Part shown: positions 52,040 through 63,007 of the stretch, piece by piece
How the letters are laid out: the number at the start of each line of letters is the position of its first letter
Position numbering within the stretch: position 1 is the first letter of the stretch
From: Prostheceraeus crozeri
Taxonomy: Eukaryota > Platyhelminthes > Polycladida > Euryleptidae
Assembly (NCBI GenBank): GCA_907163375.1
Contig: CAJQUW010016963.1
Location: 161,296-225,295, forward strand
DNA: 64,000 nucleotides
Reading direction: 5' to 3'
The notes under the pieces: model-generated
Database searches by the model: none
What the model was told of the DNA's origin: nothing
What the model saw: the letters and a program-made list of their open reading frames with translations, nothing else
Program-made: the position numbers and the translations under genes

Positions 52040-53320
52040 CTCTGATAGCTGACAGTCACGTCTCTCATTCTTGTTATCTCAACTTTGCTATCATAGACAG
52101 CATAAATGAGACAAGTAATTGTTTTCTTCAAAGGTGACTCAAATGATACCTCCAGACGTAGATTTCCAAGCTTTGTAACTCCTACGCTTTCACCACCTAG
52201 ATCTGCATCTGCTGTGAGGTTGTACATAATGAAGAAGTAGCCATTCGTGTACATATCCATTGTAATTCCATTTGAATCATCTGTATTAAACATGTTGAGG
52301 GCGGTGAAGGTAGAACCATATTCACGTGAGAATTTACCATCTTTGAAATTAGGGTCATATGCTTTGCAAGATACAAAAATTTCCCACCCTGGTAGAGTGC
52401 TAGTTTGCTAACATTAAAGTGTTGGAAATTGAATGGATTCTTTTCAAAAGCACCAATGAATGCCTCATTTTCCACAAATGTGATATACACCGCCTTTGGC
52501 ATTGCAGTGGGAAAAAGATTTGGGTAGGCATGTGGGGATGATCCCGCACCAATTGTGAAGTTTGTCAACACACTGTGATTAACTGGATATATTGCATTGT
52601 TTTTCCTCAATCCTGTCGCATGCTCGTTGATGACGGACGGGTTCATTGTTACTCGCCTTACATTGAGCACGGCATTACTTATGTTGACTTGATAGTTTGT
52701 AGCTCCAAAAGCCTTTAACGCAAACTCAGGATTTGCACGAATAAATTTTATTTGCATTTTAACCTGTGATAGCAGATATCTAGATTCACGAAGGAAATCA
52801 AGATAGACAGGTCCTTTCAAGTATAATTCCTTTGAATCCGCTGTTAAATCCATTCGTCTTTTTAACCCTGTATTTGAGACATCATAAAATTTCCCTTGCT
52901 GATCATCATACCACCCAGAAACTTGCAAGTGTGACTGTTAAGCTTGCTTTTGAAATTGCGTCATTGTATGTATGTATGCTCCATATGGATATGCTCGATC
53001 CCTCCTTCAATCTGTTTGTCATTCAATATTAGATACACATCTGAGAACAGACTGGCAATAGGAAGATTTGCCAATCCCACTTTATCCTTGGATGAATCAA
53101 TATTTGTACCATCAGTCTTCTTAATTTGTATACACAACTCTAAATCAATGGATTGACAGTCAATATAATCTTGAGGATTGGCAGGTATATCAAACTGAAT
53201 AGGCTGTTGGTTACCATCGATATTTGTTGTGGGGACTATGTCTACAATTTTTGAGGAGATGATGTCTGTCTGATGAGGGGGAGAATCGAAGAAATACAAA
53301 GCCGAATTGATACTCTGCAT
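52036..53320 (-). pseudogene. Major capsid protein of Polinton 2
   Basis: Read leftward from 53320: LYFFDSPPHQTDIISSKIVD and LANLPIASLFSDVYLILNDK (N-terminal jelly-roll start), then KGPVYLDFLRESRYLLSQVK, FALKAFGATNYQVNISNAVL and NAIYPVNHSVLTNFTIGAGS, followed by NPFNFQHFNVSKLALY. The C-terminal part has NGYFFIMYNLTADADL, LRLEVSFESPL and KVEITRMRDVTV. This is the hexon-like double-jelly-roll protein of Polintons (F54H12.2-like); by eye it shares little with the Polinton 1 capsid protein. It forms the virion shell. It is broken (about two breaks). Confidence 0.88.
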
Positions 53321-53330
53321 CGTATTAGCT

Positions 53331-53810
53331 CTACAAATATGTTGTCTTCCTTCGTTTTGACTTGTTTCTAGTCGCTGTGGAATTTCGTTTGCGCTTTCTT
53401 GTTTTCACTCGACGTCTAGATTTAGAACGTGCTGCTCTAGTCGGCTTTTTACTTTTCCTGCGTCTTTGCTTAGTAACTCGACCGGATCCAACTTGTCTTC
53501 CGAACCGCTTCTTCCGAACTGTACGTCTCGTCTTTGTTAAATCATCTAATGCGTCTATGGCAGATTGCTGGGCGCGCATTTTCATAGATTCACCGATATC
53601 CTCACCTTGAAGCGCATCAGCTGCAACATTTGCACCAAAATCTAAAGCCCTGGTTCCAGCACGCTTCATGATTGGTACGCCATACTTTTTGAGTGTTGGA
53701 AGAACCATACGTCTTAGTGCACCAAATATGCCTCCTCCAACTTGTCGTCTACCTCCAACAAACACGGGATAACCTCTCTGATATGATGGTCTACTGTAAA
53801 TGCCTGTCAT
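53331..53810 (-). CDS. pX-like basic minor capsid / core protein (159 aa)
   Basis: The N-terminus has Gly-Gly motifs and a short amphipathic hydrophobic helix (VGGRRQVGGGIFGALRRMVL), resembling adenovirus pX/pVI precursors where GG-G sites are cut by adenain. A helical middle (GANVAADALQGEDIGESMKM) follows. The last 60 residues are protamine-like, almost entirely Arg/Lys/Ser/Thr (KSKRRKTTYL at the end), which suits condensing DNA inside the capsid. It lies between the capsid and penton-like genes in the leftward structural block. The frame is intact. Confidence 0.75.
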   Translation of the reverse strand: MTGIYSRPSYQRGYPVFVGGRRQVGGGIFGALRRMVLPTLKKYGVPIMKRAGTRALDFGANVAADALQGEDIGESMKMRAQQSAIDALDDLTKTRRTVRKKRFGRQVGSGRVTKQRRRKSKKPTRAARSKSRRRVKTRKRKRNSTATRNKSKRRKTTYL

Positions 53811-53853
53811 TATGACTATTGAATAACTATGGAAGTCACAATAGCGTAAAGCC

Positions 53854-55367
53854 TTATTCTCGTGACCTAATATGTAGGGTCAAAACAGTAACACCACCAC
53901 AGAACGGTACTACTTCTCCTGCGTCATCATGAATTGATATGTCAATTCTATTGATGTAATTTCGGCTGATTGGTAGATGCATTGTGCTAAAAAATTCTCG
54001 ATTGATTAGTTGCTTCCTTACGGATGAGAGAGGAAATATGCGCAGAAGTGGGGCCTCAATGTCGCCAACCCTTGTATATTCAATAATGTTACAATAGACG
54101 TATAAGTTACTTATATCACGCTCTAGTGATGGGGCTGTATCGCCTATTGATGTGCCTTCATAAATAGTTGATTTTGAGAATCCCAATGTGGTCGTTAACA
54201 CGCTATCCAGCTTGATAAGAGAGTTCTTCCCTACCTTTAGAATCATGCGTTTCTTATGTGGGTCATAAGAAAAGTGATATTCATCTGCATCAAGGTAATC
54301 TACACCAAACTCATTTAACTTTGTACACAATTCAGATGGCGTTTTCAAGCTTTCAATGTTCAAATTAACTCTTTTTACAAGTTCACTGGAAGTAGACAAT
54401 TCATCACCCAATATGTCTTCGCTGTATACGTGGATATCCCATGAAACGTTTGTTGATGCTTTGAGTTTAGAAGAGGACAATTGAACCTTGAATGTGTCAT
54501 TTAATTCTGTCAACCAAGGTGCGCTTTCAAGGCCCTTAAACATCCCAATCATTTCAGATCCGATTTCAATAACAGTGGACTCAGACTTTTCCAATGGTAT
54601 CTTTTTAGCAAAAACAATAAATTCTGCCTCCGTTTCAACAGTAAATAAAGTTACTTTCTCTTTCTTATATTCACAAGTCATTAACGTTTCTGGCACTGAT
54701 CCTTGAAACTTTCTTGCAAAGTCTTCAACACTTCTAATGACCTCAAATTTATTTTTTACGCGGATGCTCCTTTTTTGTAATGCATACAATGGCACAATTC
54801 TACATTGAAAATCAGTGACTTTCCTCTCCGAATTCCACCCACGTCCATTGTACCAATACCTTGATGATAAAGTTGTTCTGGAATACCCAAAAGTATGACT
54901 CAAATCCTTACCTAATACAAGAAGAACATGCTTCCCTTCCTTCATCAATTTTGTTGACCCCTTTATGACTGGTTTGTAGAATTTATTCAAAGTCAGCTTG
55001 AAGAGATCATTTATTCGTTCAAACATTCTACCGATTTCCTTTTCTGTATCTTGCAAGCTCATTGTGGGAACCTTAGAATCAAAAGTTGACGTTGCAAATG
55101 CCTTTTGAATTTTAATCATGTTTTGGACAGATGGTAAAGATGTTGAAAAAGGATGTAAAGTTAGATGATGGAAAGCCCATGTACCATGTAGACTATTTTG
55201 AAATATGCGAAAGCAATCATCCTTCTCTCGCACTTCTTTATGTAATTCAAAATAGTTGTTCTTTAGCAAACTGATATCGTTGTAATAAGTAATTTCAGTT
55301 AGAGCAACTTCATGGGGTCCATGCAGAGTAATTGGATTAGCGAATTCAACAGAGTGAATGAGATTTT
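53854..55367 (-). pseudogene. Penton-like minor capsid protein of Polinton 2, interrupted by a LINE
   Basis: The 471-codon frame continues upstream to the LINE junction near 55365, where VEFANPITLHGPHEVALTEI is a typical penton N-terminal motif. Further features are SSRYWYNGRGWNS, LTTTLGFSKSTIYEGTSIGD, LYVYCNIIEYTRVGDIEAPL and MHLPISRNYINRIDISIHDD. It would form capsid vertices. A LINE has inserted near the 5' end of the gene, and a short 5' piece (about 58106-58183) lies on its far side. Otherwise the body of the gene looks whole. Confidence 0.8.
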
Positions 55368-58105
55368 ATGAATAAGCCTCAAAAGGAATTCCCGACTGTC
55401 ATTCTTTTGAATGCAAGATCCATTCTCCCAAAACTAGATGAATTAACACAACTTGTATCAACAACAAACCCAGGCTTTGTGTTTGTAACTGAATCGTGCC
55501 TCAAACCGGACATTTGTGATGAAATGTTGAATTTACGTGGTTTTTCTATCTATCGACATGACAGAATTGGCCGTGTTGGAGGTGGTGTTTGCCTTTTCGT
55601 CAGCAATATTTTCCGGTGGGCGTCTATCAAAAACTATGATAGTCCCAGCACTACTGAATTTCTATCGTTGAGAATTCCAGAGTTGAATATTTTTCTAGCT
55701 TGCATCTACATTCCTCCTAATTTGCGTGCAAATGAGTTATCAGAAATTTCTGACTTCTTTGTAGAAACCTTAGACACTGAGCTACTTTTGTATCCTGATT
55801 CTAATTTGATGATTTGCGGTGACTTTAATAATTTTGACAGTTCTGTTTTTGTTGAAAATTTTTCCTTGTATAACTGTGTAAGATCTCCTACCCGCAACAG
55901 TTCCATTTTAGATCAGATTTGGATTAATGTGAACTTAACTGATTCCTACACTGATGACGCTTCTGTTGCACCACCCATAAGCTCTTGTGACCATAATACC
56001 GTGATTTTGCCTGGAAAGGGTTGCAATTACATAAGTCAAAGTATTGTAAAAGTTTGGGATTTTCGCCAATCTCATATTGATCGGTTTTTGTTTGCACTTT
56101 CAAATATGGACTTCTCATGTGTCTCCAATTGTAATTGTGTTGATCAGATGTGCGATGTATTTTATACACTACTGCACAACGCTTTATCAACTATTCCTTT
56201 TTCATATGTCATAACTTCAAATAGGGACAAGCCCTGGATGACGCCAGTCCTTAAGTCTTTGATCAACCAAAGGTGGACAGCATATAGAGCGAGGCGTTGG
56301 GACCTCTATAACCATTTAAAGGCTAAAGTTCGTGAAGAAATTGTTAAGGCGAAGAACGTTTGGGTTCAACGCAGTATTGATTCCAATAAAAATATTTGGA
56401 ATGTTGTCAACGAAGTTCGGGGAAAGAGCACGACCAGCAATTTTGATAAATTGATCAATGAGTTCGGTGGAACTAAGAATTTCCTATCTTGCTTACAAGC
56501 TGAGCTAAACAAAAATTTCAATTATGATGTTGGACAGGATTATGAATCTCATCTCAGTTATGAGCCTTGGGTTGTTGATTTTGATTTATTTGATGTTCTC
56601 AAAGCTCTAAAACATCTGAAAGTCAACAAATCTTCGTGTTCTGATGGAATCCCGAATCGTCTGCTGCGAGAGGGTGCTGAATTTATTGCCGTCCCATTAT
56701 ATCATATTTTTAAGTGTTCGGTCGCTACCTGTATATTTCCTATTTGTTGGAAGATGGCTGAAATTATCCCAGTTCCGAAGACTCGCAATCCATCCTTAAA
56801 AGACTTCAGACCAATTTCCTTAACGTCTACGATCAGCAAAATTTTTGAATCATTCATCGTCAAATCTATGTATAATTCATTATTTCAACTTTACAGTCCT
56901 TATCAATATGCATTCAGAAAACATGGATCGACAGAGAGTGCTCTGGTGCGAATACATGATGCAATAATAAGGTACCTCGATGCACCTGAAGTGGATTGTG
57001 TTCGGATGACGTGCCTAGATTTGACCAAAGCCTTCGATAAGATTCGGCCGGAAGAACTTTGCAGACGTCTCAATGATGCAGACATCAACATCGGATTTAT
57101 AGAGTGGTTAAAGTCCTATCTCTCTGGAAGAAGTCAACGCTTGCGTGTGAAAGGAGTTTTTGGTCCAACATTTGCCGTAACATCAGGTATTCCCCAGGGT
57201 TCCGTGTTAGGGCCAGTGCTTTTTGCGTCCTTCATGGGATCCATATCAATATCCTCAAATGCAACTTTAGTTATGTATGCCGATGACGTGACCCTGATCG
57301 AGCCAGTTATAAGGAATGAAGCCATACCCAACAACTTATTTCAATTCAAAAATGGATTACCGAGAATAAGATGATCCCCAATATTCGAAAGTCCAAACAA
57401 ATCATTTTCAACCGCAGTTCTTTCAGTGATCGTGTTATGTATGAAGGTGTCCTTTTGAGTCATTCTTGCAAAATACTTGGTGTTCAGTGGAATGCTAATC
57501 TCACATGGGATGACCATTTTTCTGCCGTATTAAGACTAGCGTCTCAAAGACTTTATGTCATTCGAACATTGCGACCTTTATTTTCTAATGTCAAGCTGTC
57601 TACTGTATACAAATCGCTAATTTTGCCTATTCTGCTGTACTCTTCTCCATTATTTGCGTGGTTACCGAAAGGTATTGAGGAGAAAATGGAAAAGTTCAAC
57701 AACCGAGTTCACAAAATTATTTGTGGTAAAAACTGTTGCTGTGTAAATTTCCCTTCCATTTCATATCTGAGAAGACAGAGTTCTGTGCGATTCTTTTACC
57801 AATGTGAGTCTTACTCTGACCATCCGCTACGTGATCTTGTTCCCCCTCGAATGTCGCGCTCAGGACATCTGTGTCTGCCACCGTCTAAAACTTCACGTAG
57901 GCTGCATTCATTTTTCCATGGATTTGTTGTATTGTGAATCAAATAGTTCCCGACTAGAGGATCTCTGTCTTTGCTGGTTTTATGTGTTGTTACTTTATTT
58001 TTTTTTCTCTTCCATGATGTTTCTTTTCTAAATGTGAAGTGTGTAATCTCCAATGTGAAATTATGATTTTCAATGATAAAATATACACTTACTTACTTAC
58101 TTAGA
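55362..58105 (+). mobile_element. LINE with endonuclease and reverse transcriptase, inserted in Polinton 2
   Basis: The first frame (55368-57374) has an apurinic-type endonuclease: VILLNARSILPKLDELTQLV (metal-binding Asn), FVTESCLKPDI (Glu), HDRIGRVGGGVCLFV, LMICGDFNNFDSS and SSCDHNTVILP. It then has reverse transcriptase: KDFRPISLTSTISKIFESFI, YQYAFRKHGSTESALVRI, CLDLTKAFDKI, TSGIPQGSVLGPVLFASFMG and MYADDVTLIEP. The rest (57371-57937: LGVQWNANLTWDDHFSAVL, LILPILLYSSPLFAWL) is in another frame, which by eye resumes at about 57350 (KWITENKMIP), so one frameshift lies just upstream. It is 5'-truncated, as ORF1 is missing. The tail ends in a (CTTA)n repeat at about 58088-58105. It belongs to the Jockey/CR1 group. 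Confidence 0.9.
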
Positions 58106-58223
58106 GTATAGAGATGGTTTGTTACTTGGGAATATCTTGGGGTTGCTATTGCTTGGAAGAATGATGTTGAAGTTAGTAGACATATTAAACTCATATATGG
58201 AAGAAGTCGCATGCTATATTAGC

Positions 58224-59374
58224 TTAAAAGTTACGAGTGTCTCCCACCTCCACATTTTGTAGATCCTGGTGCGTTATCCAGCTATTGAATGAATCAGGAT
58301 ATCTTTTCCATTTAACTAGATATTTCCTTTGATTGCCATGACCTTTCCTCCTAATTATTTTGTCAATCATATACACCTCTTCACATCTGTCTACTACTTG
58401 CAATTCATAAGAGTAAAATTTTCCTTCAATTGGATTGCCATCGTAATCTATTAATTTATACATGGTGGGTCTAAATTTTGTATTTACTTCATCTACAAAA
58501 AACTCTTCTCAGGCCAATTAGGTAGATACCCCTTCTCAAATGTAGACTTAACCTTTGAAATCCGAACTCTATCACCAACATTAATTTTCTTTTCATTGGA
58601 AATGTTTTTCGCTTTCTTATCATACAATTGAAGCCATACATCCATCGCATTATCTGGGGTAACATCAACTGGTTTCATCTTAATGATTCGATGGTAGCTT
58701 TCATTGTAATTCTTAACAAATTTCTGCAGCTCACCTACCCAAACATGTGTATTTTTTGCAGTGAAATAGCGCCATATTTTTGTCTTCAGTGTGCGATTGA
58801 ACCTCTCAACCATGGCAGCTTTATAAGCACTTTTGACACTAAACAATTCCACATTATGACTTTTAAGGAGACTTCGAACATGAGAGTTTTCGAATTCCTT
58901 CCCTTGATCGGTCTGTATCCTTTGCGGAACACGCCCCTCATCGAAAATGCTCTGAAAAGCCGCTTCAACTTCTGGTCCTCGTTTAGATTTCAGCGCACGT
59001 GCCCAAGCATAGCGAGATAAAATATCTATTACGGTTAAGATGTATTTATAGCCATCATTGTACTGTGATATCTGTTGCATGTCAGCCAAGTCCGCTTGCC
59101 ATTGACTATCTATATTGTTAACAACATATTTTCTTGTTGGAAACCGCTTTCTCGCATTTTTGTGAAGAGTGTAAGTCGGTTGACTCCTCAACCACTTCTT
59201 GACTTTCTCTATTCCCACACCTGCTGCACGAGCTAGAACCTCCGGACGACTGAAACTTGCGGGATGATTTAAGTCGTAATAAATCTTTCTGAATTTCACT
59301 GCTGTACTCATCGTCTTTGTTCTGATTTGCACGCGTATTACTCGCACAGCAACTGCTAACACAATTGATATCAA
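58224..59374 (-). pseudogene. Integrase of Polinton 2 with C-terminal chromodomain
   Basis: It inserts the element into host chromosomes. Read leftward: an N-terminal helical/zinc-type region (SFSRPEVLARAAGVGIEKVK, YTLHKNARKRFPTRKYVVNN), then the catalytic core with SQWQADLADMQQI (Asp), RIQTDQGKEFENSHV (Asp) and MVERFNRTLKTKIW (Glu). An SH3-like part (KKINVGDRVRISKVKSTFEK) follows. The C-terminal segment at 58224-58463 has a clear chromodomain (EVYMIDKIIRRKGHGNQRKY, LVKWKRYPDSFNSW), which usually guides integration to modified histones. The best start is probably the internal ATG before STAVKFRKIYYD (near 59311). It is broken (about one break). Confidence 0.88.
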
Positions 59375-59444
59375 CCTCTATGCCCTCTTCTGCTTTACCT
59401 TCGAGCGCAGATTTCAAACAACAGCACAATTTTTGTAACGACAT
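59118..59444 (-). CDS. Small Cys-rich ORF overlapping the integrase start
   Basis: The frame begins MSLQKLCCCLKSALEGKAEE at 59444, ahead of the integrase, and overlaps it in another frame. The first ~55 codons (with CVSSCCAS) precede the likely integrase start and are not explained by it. The later codons are probably an integrase shadow. Whether it is a real small zinc- or disulphide-containing protein is uncertain. Confidence 0.3.
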   Translation of the reverse strand: MSLQKLCCCLKSALEGKAEEGIEVDINCVSSCCASNTRANQNKDDEYSSEIQKDLLRLKSSRKFQSSGGSSSCSRCGNRESQEVVEESTDLHSSQKCEKAVSNKKICC

Positions 59445-59478
59445 GATATGAGAGAGGCAAGGCTTAATTCATATTTGT

Positions 59479-60159
59479 TTAATATTTACTATACTCCTTC
59501 GCAACACGCATTGAGCGCCTAGTAGCCCTTTTTGGTTGCAGATCATCGGGATCATGAAGCTCTCGCTTGACCGCCATCGTGGGTGTTTTACTCTTTGATC
59601 CATCTTGTAAGTGACCCTTGTCCAATTCATTCACAGTCGATCCTCCAATAATATTGTGAGGTACATTTTGATCAGATACAATTTTCTGAAAATATGTCCA
59701 CCCTTGTGGTGCACCTAGTTTTCGCCTTACATCTCTGACAGCATATTGTAGAAGGTCATCTATGTGACTATTTCTAATAACATCACCAGTTGTTTCATCT
59801 ATTATCTCCCCTCTCTCATTGAACTTCACTTGTGGATCAATGAAGTCAAATAATCGCTCAGCGCGCACACGATATGGTCGAGGTGTTGACAAGGTTATAA
59901 ATCGTCGCAACTTGTCACGAATCTGTCGCCTCTCATCAATGTTTTCAGCTGCTAATTGCATTCGTCGATAGGGATCCTTCATCTTCTGAATTTCCATATC
60001 CTTTTGTGTTAGTTCCTTAAGTTGATTCGTAATAGGTTGATCTATATTTTTGACTTCCTGTGCACTTTGTAATGTAGTCAATTGTACATACTCCTCTTGA
60101 GGAATGACTACCATCTTTGAATACGACATGTTTGAAAATAATAAGGCTACAAAGTACAT
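59479..60159 (-). CDS. Conserved-type Polinton protein next to the ATPase, function unknown
   Basis: It lies directly downstream of the packaging ATPase (about 10-bp gap) in the leftward block. The ATG at 60129 (MSYSKMVVIPQEEYVQL) is a better start than the upstream one. The product has a charged helical N-terminal half (KELTQKDMEIQKMKDPYRRM, RRQIRDKLRRFITL), an acidic turn (NERGEIIDETTG), a segment IDDLLQYAVRDVRRKLGAPQ then GWTYFQKIV, a Gly-Gly-Ser motif (NIIGGSTV) and a basic tail (KRATRRSMRVAKEYSKY). It is similar in layout to the 28963-29700 protein of Polinton 1. Proteins of this sort recur in Polintons beside capsid genes, but I know no established function. Confidence 0.55.
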   Translation of the reverse strand: MYFVALLFSNMSYSKMVVIPQEEYVQLTTLQSAQEVKNIDQPITNQLKELTQKDMEIQKMKDPYRRMQLAAENIDERRQIRDKLRRFITLSTPRPYRVRAERLFDFIDPQVKFNERGEIIDETTGDVIRNSHIDDLLQYAVRDVRRKLGAPQGWTYFQKIVSDQNVPHNIIGGSTVNELDKGHLQDGSKSKTPTMAVKRELHDPDDLQPKRATRRSMRVAKEYSKY

Positions 60160-60168
60160 TGCTTAAAA

Positions 60169-60804
60169 CTAACTGTGAACCGAGAAAACTGTCATTGGTT
60201 CAGCGGAATTAGGTATGATATTTGTTCGAAATCGAAGTCGTTCCGGACATTCCTGGGTTAGATCAATAAATAGATAACCATGTGGTTTCTTTGTTACATC
60301 TTCATATATTTTTGAAAGTACTTTAGGTTGTTGAGGTAATATCTGTCTACTGAGATGATGTATCTGACTGCTATCTCTTGGATTTTTAAATATTGCCAAA
60401 TAATGTGTATTCAAACTCCTAGTTCTTTGCTCTTTCCCTCCATCGAAGATGTTTTGGGTGATGTAGATAATAAAAGCTTCCCTATGATGTGCAGTTTCAA
60501 TGAACATTTCAGTTACATCCTTTGAAGATTTGCTTTCACGTAATAGATCATCTAATACTAGTAAGTCACCTGCTTTGATATCCTCAGTTGATGGCAACCC
60601 TTGCTTCACCTCATAACCTTTCTGGCGAAGTGCAGAATGTAGTTGTGGTTGAAATATTCCATAATACCATTTGACTCTCTTAATTTCCTTGTTAAACATT
60701 TCATTTCTATATTGTAGCAATTCAGTTACAAATGTAGTTTTACCGGACTGACTTGATCCAGCGACACACATTGTGCGATCAGTGAATAGACGAAAATCTG
60801 TCAT
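60169..60804 (-). CDS. Packaging ATPase of Polinton 2 (A32/FtsK-type)
   Basis: A 211-residue ATPase: Walker A MCVAGSSQSGKTTFVTELL at residues 12-30, Walker B GDLLVLDDLL near 82-91, a sensor-like IIYITQNIFDGGKEQRTRSL, and a C-terminal part (RQILPQQPKVLSKIYEDVTK, YLFIDLTQ). This is the normal length and motif order of Polinton genome-packaging ATPases, which drive double-stranded DNA into preformed capsids. It has no membrane segment. The frame is intact. Unlike Polinton 1, only one such gene is present in the part of Polinton 2 visible here. Confidence 0.88.
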   Translation of the reverse strand: MTDFRLFTDRTMCVAGSSQSGKTTFVTELLQYRNEMFNKEIKRVKWYYGIFQPQLHSALRQKGYEVKQGLPSTEDIKAGDLLVLDDLLRESKSSKDVTEMFIETAHHREAFIIYITQNIFDGGKEQRTRSLNTHYLAIFKNPRDSSQIHHLSRQILPQQPKVLSKIYEDVTKKPHGYLFIDLTQECPERLRFRTNIIPNSAEPMTVFSVHS

Positions 60805-60929
60805 CTTATAATTCCATTAACATTAAACTCATCATCCCGCTAATTTTGCTTAGAACAACAAAACAGACACATGTTCCAGATCACGTTTATTTACATTCAG
60901 AATAGAAACTTTCAATTTACATTTACAAA

Positions 60930-61663
60930 TTAAAACATTTGTGTTTCCTCATCACAATTAGGATTATAGAAAGTTTTCAAGTCAGCATCTTGGCGCTTCA
61001 ACTTCAATTTAGGATTCCCATCTTTAGATTTCCGCCCTCGCGTTTTGCTCTCTTCCTTCCCATCACTTGAAGCAGTCTTATCAATGTTAATTAAACATTT
61101 ATCAATTGGTAGTGGTTCATAGACTAGTTGAAGAACCTTCATTTGTAAAGATGCGACTTTACCAGTCGAACCATGTGAGCCAATATAAAGTCCGGTAACG
61201 TGCACTAAGCCCATATAGCGACCCCGTTTGAGATCCTCACATTCCATCGCGTTTGTTAAGAGATCGAATGCTTGAAAATGATCCGATAGTTTTAAAAACA
61301 GTGTATCGAATTCCGGCAATTCCTTGTAACCAACTCCTTCCTCTAATGCCTTTCTCAATGAGTGAGAGCACTTTTAGGCAGCTCAACACATTCTTTCGCG
61401 AAAGAGTCAATAGTTTTAAGAATCACCTGTTGCCATTTTGGAAAAGTCACTCGCATTTGTCTCATATTGCTATACCCTGATGTAGACATACCATTACTGT
61501 GGAAGAATGGAACTTGAAGATAAAAGCTATCATCATCATAATTCAAGGTTTGAAAGTAGAATGTATTTCCAATCCCTTGCGCCTTTCGTGTCGGACGAAG
61601 CTTCAAGAGATCTTGCTCAAAAGCGTCACCTTCCTCTCTGATTGTATACATTTTCTGAGTCAT
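60930..61663 (-). CDS. Two overlapping reading frames, possible nucleic-acid-binding protein
   Basis: The upstream frame (61355-61663) starts MTQKMYTIREEGDAFEQDLL after a TATA box and has a beta-rich middle (GNTFYFQTLNYDDDSFYLQV). The next frame (60930-61358) overlaps it by 4 bp and holds RKALEEGVGYKELPEF, RGRYMGLVHVTGLYIGSHGS and ASLQMKVLQLVYEPLP, ending in a Lys/Arg-rich tail (KTRGRKSKDGNPKLKLKRQD). The alternation of short strands around RYMGLVHVTGLYIG would suit an OB-fold single-stranded-DNA-binding protein, but that is a guess. The two frames may derive from one gene (about one break) or be translationally coupled. Confidence 0.5.
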
Positions 61664-61748
61664 GTTTCAACAAGTACTAATTCGGAGCTTTCAACCAGCG
61701 CAAATGAATTGTCACTTGAAAGTGATAAAATATCATTAAAGCGTCTTC

Positions 61749-61756
61749 CTTATATA
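61749..61756 (-). promoter_or_regulatory. TATA box (TATATAAG)
   Basis: 86 nt upstream of the minus-strand ATG at 61663. Confidence 0.65.
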
Positions 61757-61814
61757 CACCTATATATGACTCATCAATCAAAGTGATGACGTGTCACTTT
61801 ATGATTCGCTAACC

Positions 61815-62207
61815 TTATATTAACATTGCAGCAGTTGCTGCAATCCTTCCAAGCGGACTATTGATTACACCATTAATACTGTTTCCAATATCATTTAACA
61901 TACTTAGAAACCCACCACCACCGCGCTGAATTAAGTTTCGCCTTTTCTTATCACTACTCCTTGGATTTGAAATTTTTTTAATGCTATTCAAAGAGCCAGC
62001 ATTCAATAGAGGCTTGTAAATAGGTAGACATTTGTGTATTGCAAAAGCTAAATCACGAATGAAATCATCACTTGAATTTTGAATCAATTTACACTTCTTC
62101 TTATTATCATGTATTCTGTTTAACTTTCGCAACGCCTTTTTAAACTGACTTGAAGGTTTGAAGGACCGTTTCGATTGACGAGAAGATGCCTTCCGTTTTA
62201 CAGACAT
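61815..62207 (-). CDS. Small basic Polinton protein with GGGGF motif (130 aa)
   Basis: It has a very basic N-terminus (MSVKRKASSRQSKRSFKPSS, KKALRKLNRIHDNKKKCKLI), a helical middle (DDFIRDLAFAIHKCLPIYKP), then SDKKRRNLIQRGGGGFLSML and a short hydrophobic end (SPLGRIAATAAMLI). Proteins with a 'KRR-(I/L)-Q-x-GGGF' element recur in animal Polintons as I recall, always small and unannotated. The Gly run followed by an amphipathic stretch resembles adenain-processed, membrane-active capsid peptides. It belongs to the leftward block beside the ATPase. The frame is intact. Confidence 0.6.
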   Translation of the reverse strand: MSVKRKASSRQSKRSFKPSSQFKKALRKLNRIHDNKKKCKLIQNSSDDFIRDLAFAIHKCLPIYKPLLNAGSLNSIKKISNPRSSDKKRRNLIQRGGGGFLSMLNDIGNSINGVINSPLGRIAATAAMLI

Positions 62208-62335
62208 TTTTATTCTAATATGGAAATAGATAATACAATTACAATTTTTGCTTAGTACTTACAACATTATACACAAAAGTTTACAAGCATTCACACAGAG
62301 TTTGTTGCTGGTACTTATAAAATTACACAAAACAC

Positions 62336-62959
62336 TTAACAAGTTGTAGAGGGAAACTGATACACATTCACATCGGCTAGAGTCTGATTTGTAGCAGTTA
62401 TGAGCTGCTCAATGTCTTTCATTAGATGTTTTGAAATTGGACAGCACATACAGCAGGGCTTTGAATGGAAAGTCTTTAAAATATTGGCATAGTATGCCCG
62501 CAAACTGATTTCCTCAGAATGTCCTTGAGCAGCCACATTGATGCTTACTGATGGCGGTCCACTGAACAAGTCCAATTTACATTTGTCATCCTTCTCGTCA
62601 AAGTAGCTGGAGGTGATAATGTCATGGAGACATGTGTTGTGTTTCCGTTAGATACTGCTGCACCAACAGCGAGAGTATTCCGGTACAATCTCAGTTTGAG
62701 CTAGTGGGCGAAATACTTCATTGAGCCAGAATCTTGCAACTCGTGTAAGAGCGTTGTTCACGACTCTCATTAACATTCTCTGCACCACAACGTCCTCTCC
62801 GCAGCAGAAATACTTCACTATTTCCTCCATCAGATCCACCAAATCCGCTTTATAGCCAGTTATATTTACGGCAGAATAAAATATATTGCCGGTGAAGAGT
62901 TGACTTCGGTAAATTATTGAAATGGGAATGTTGGTAGTGAACGACATGCTGATTGACAT
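62336..62959 (-). pseudogene. Accessory gene of Polinton 2, function unknown
   Basis: It starts at 62959, 49 nt after a TATA box. The first frame (62648-62959) encodes MSISMSFTTNIPISIIYRSQ, then VDLMEEIVKYFCCGEDVVVQ and ALTRVARFWLNEVFRPLAQT. A second stretch (62336-62575) has VSINVAAQGHSEEISLRAYY and a Cys cluster (SKPCCMCCPISKHLM). Both halves look mixed alpha/beta with conserved-looking Cys residues. They probably derive from one gene. No family is recognised. Position between the RING gene and the structural block, with its own TATA box, suggests an early or host-interaction role. Confidence 0.45.
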
Positions 62960-63007
62960 TGTATTAGCCTCAAATTATGCTTGTAAAAAAAACGGTACAA
63001 TGTCCTC

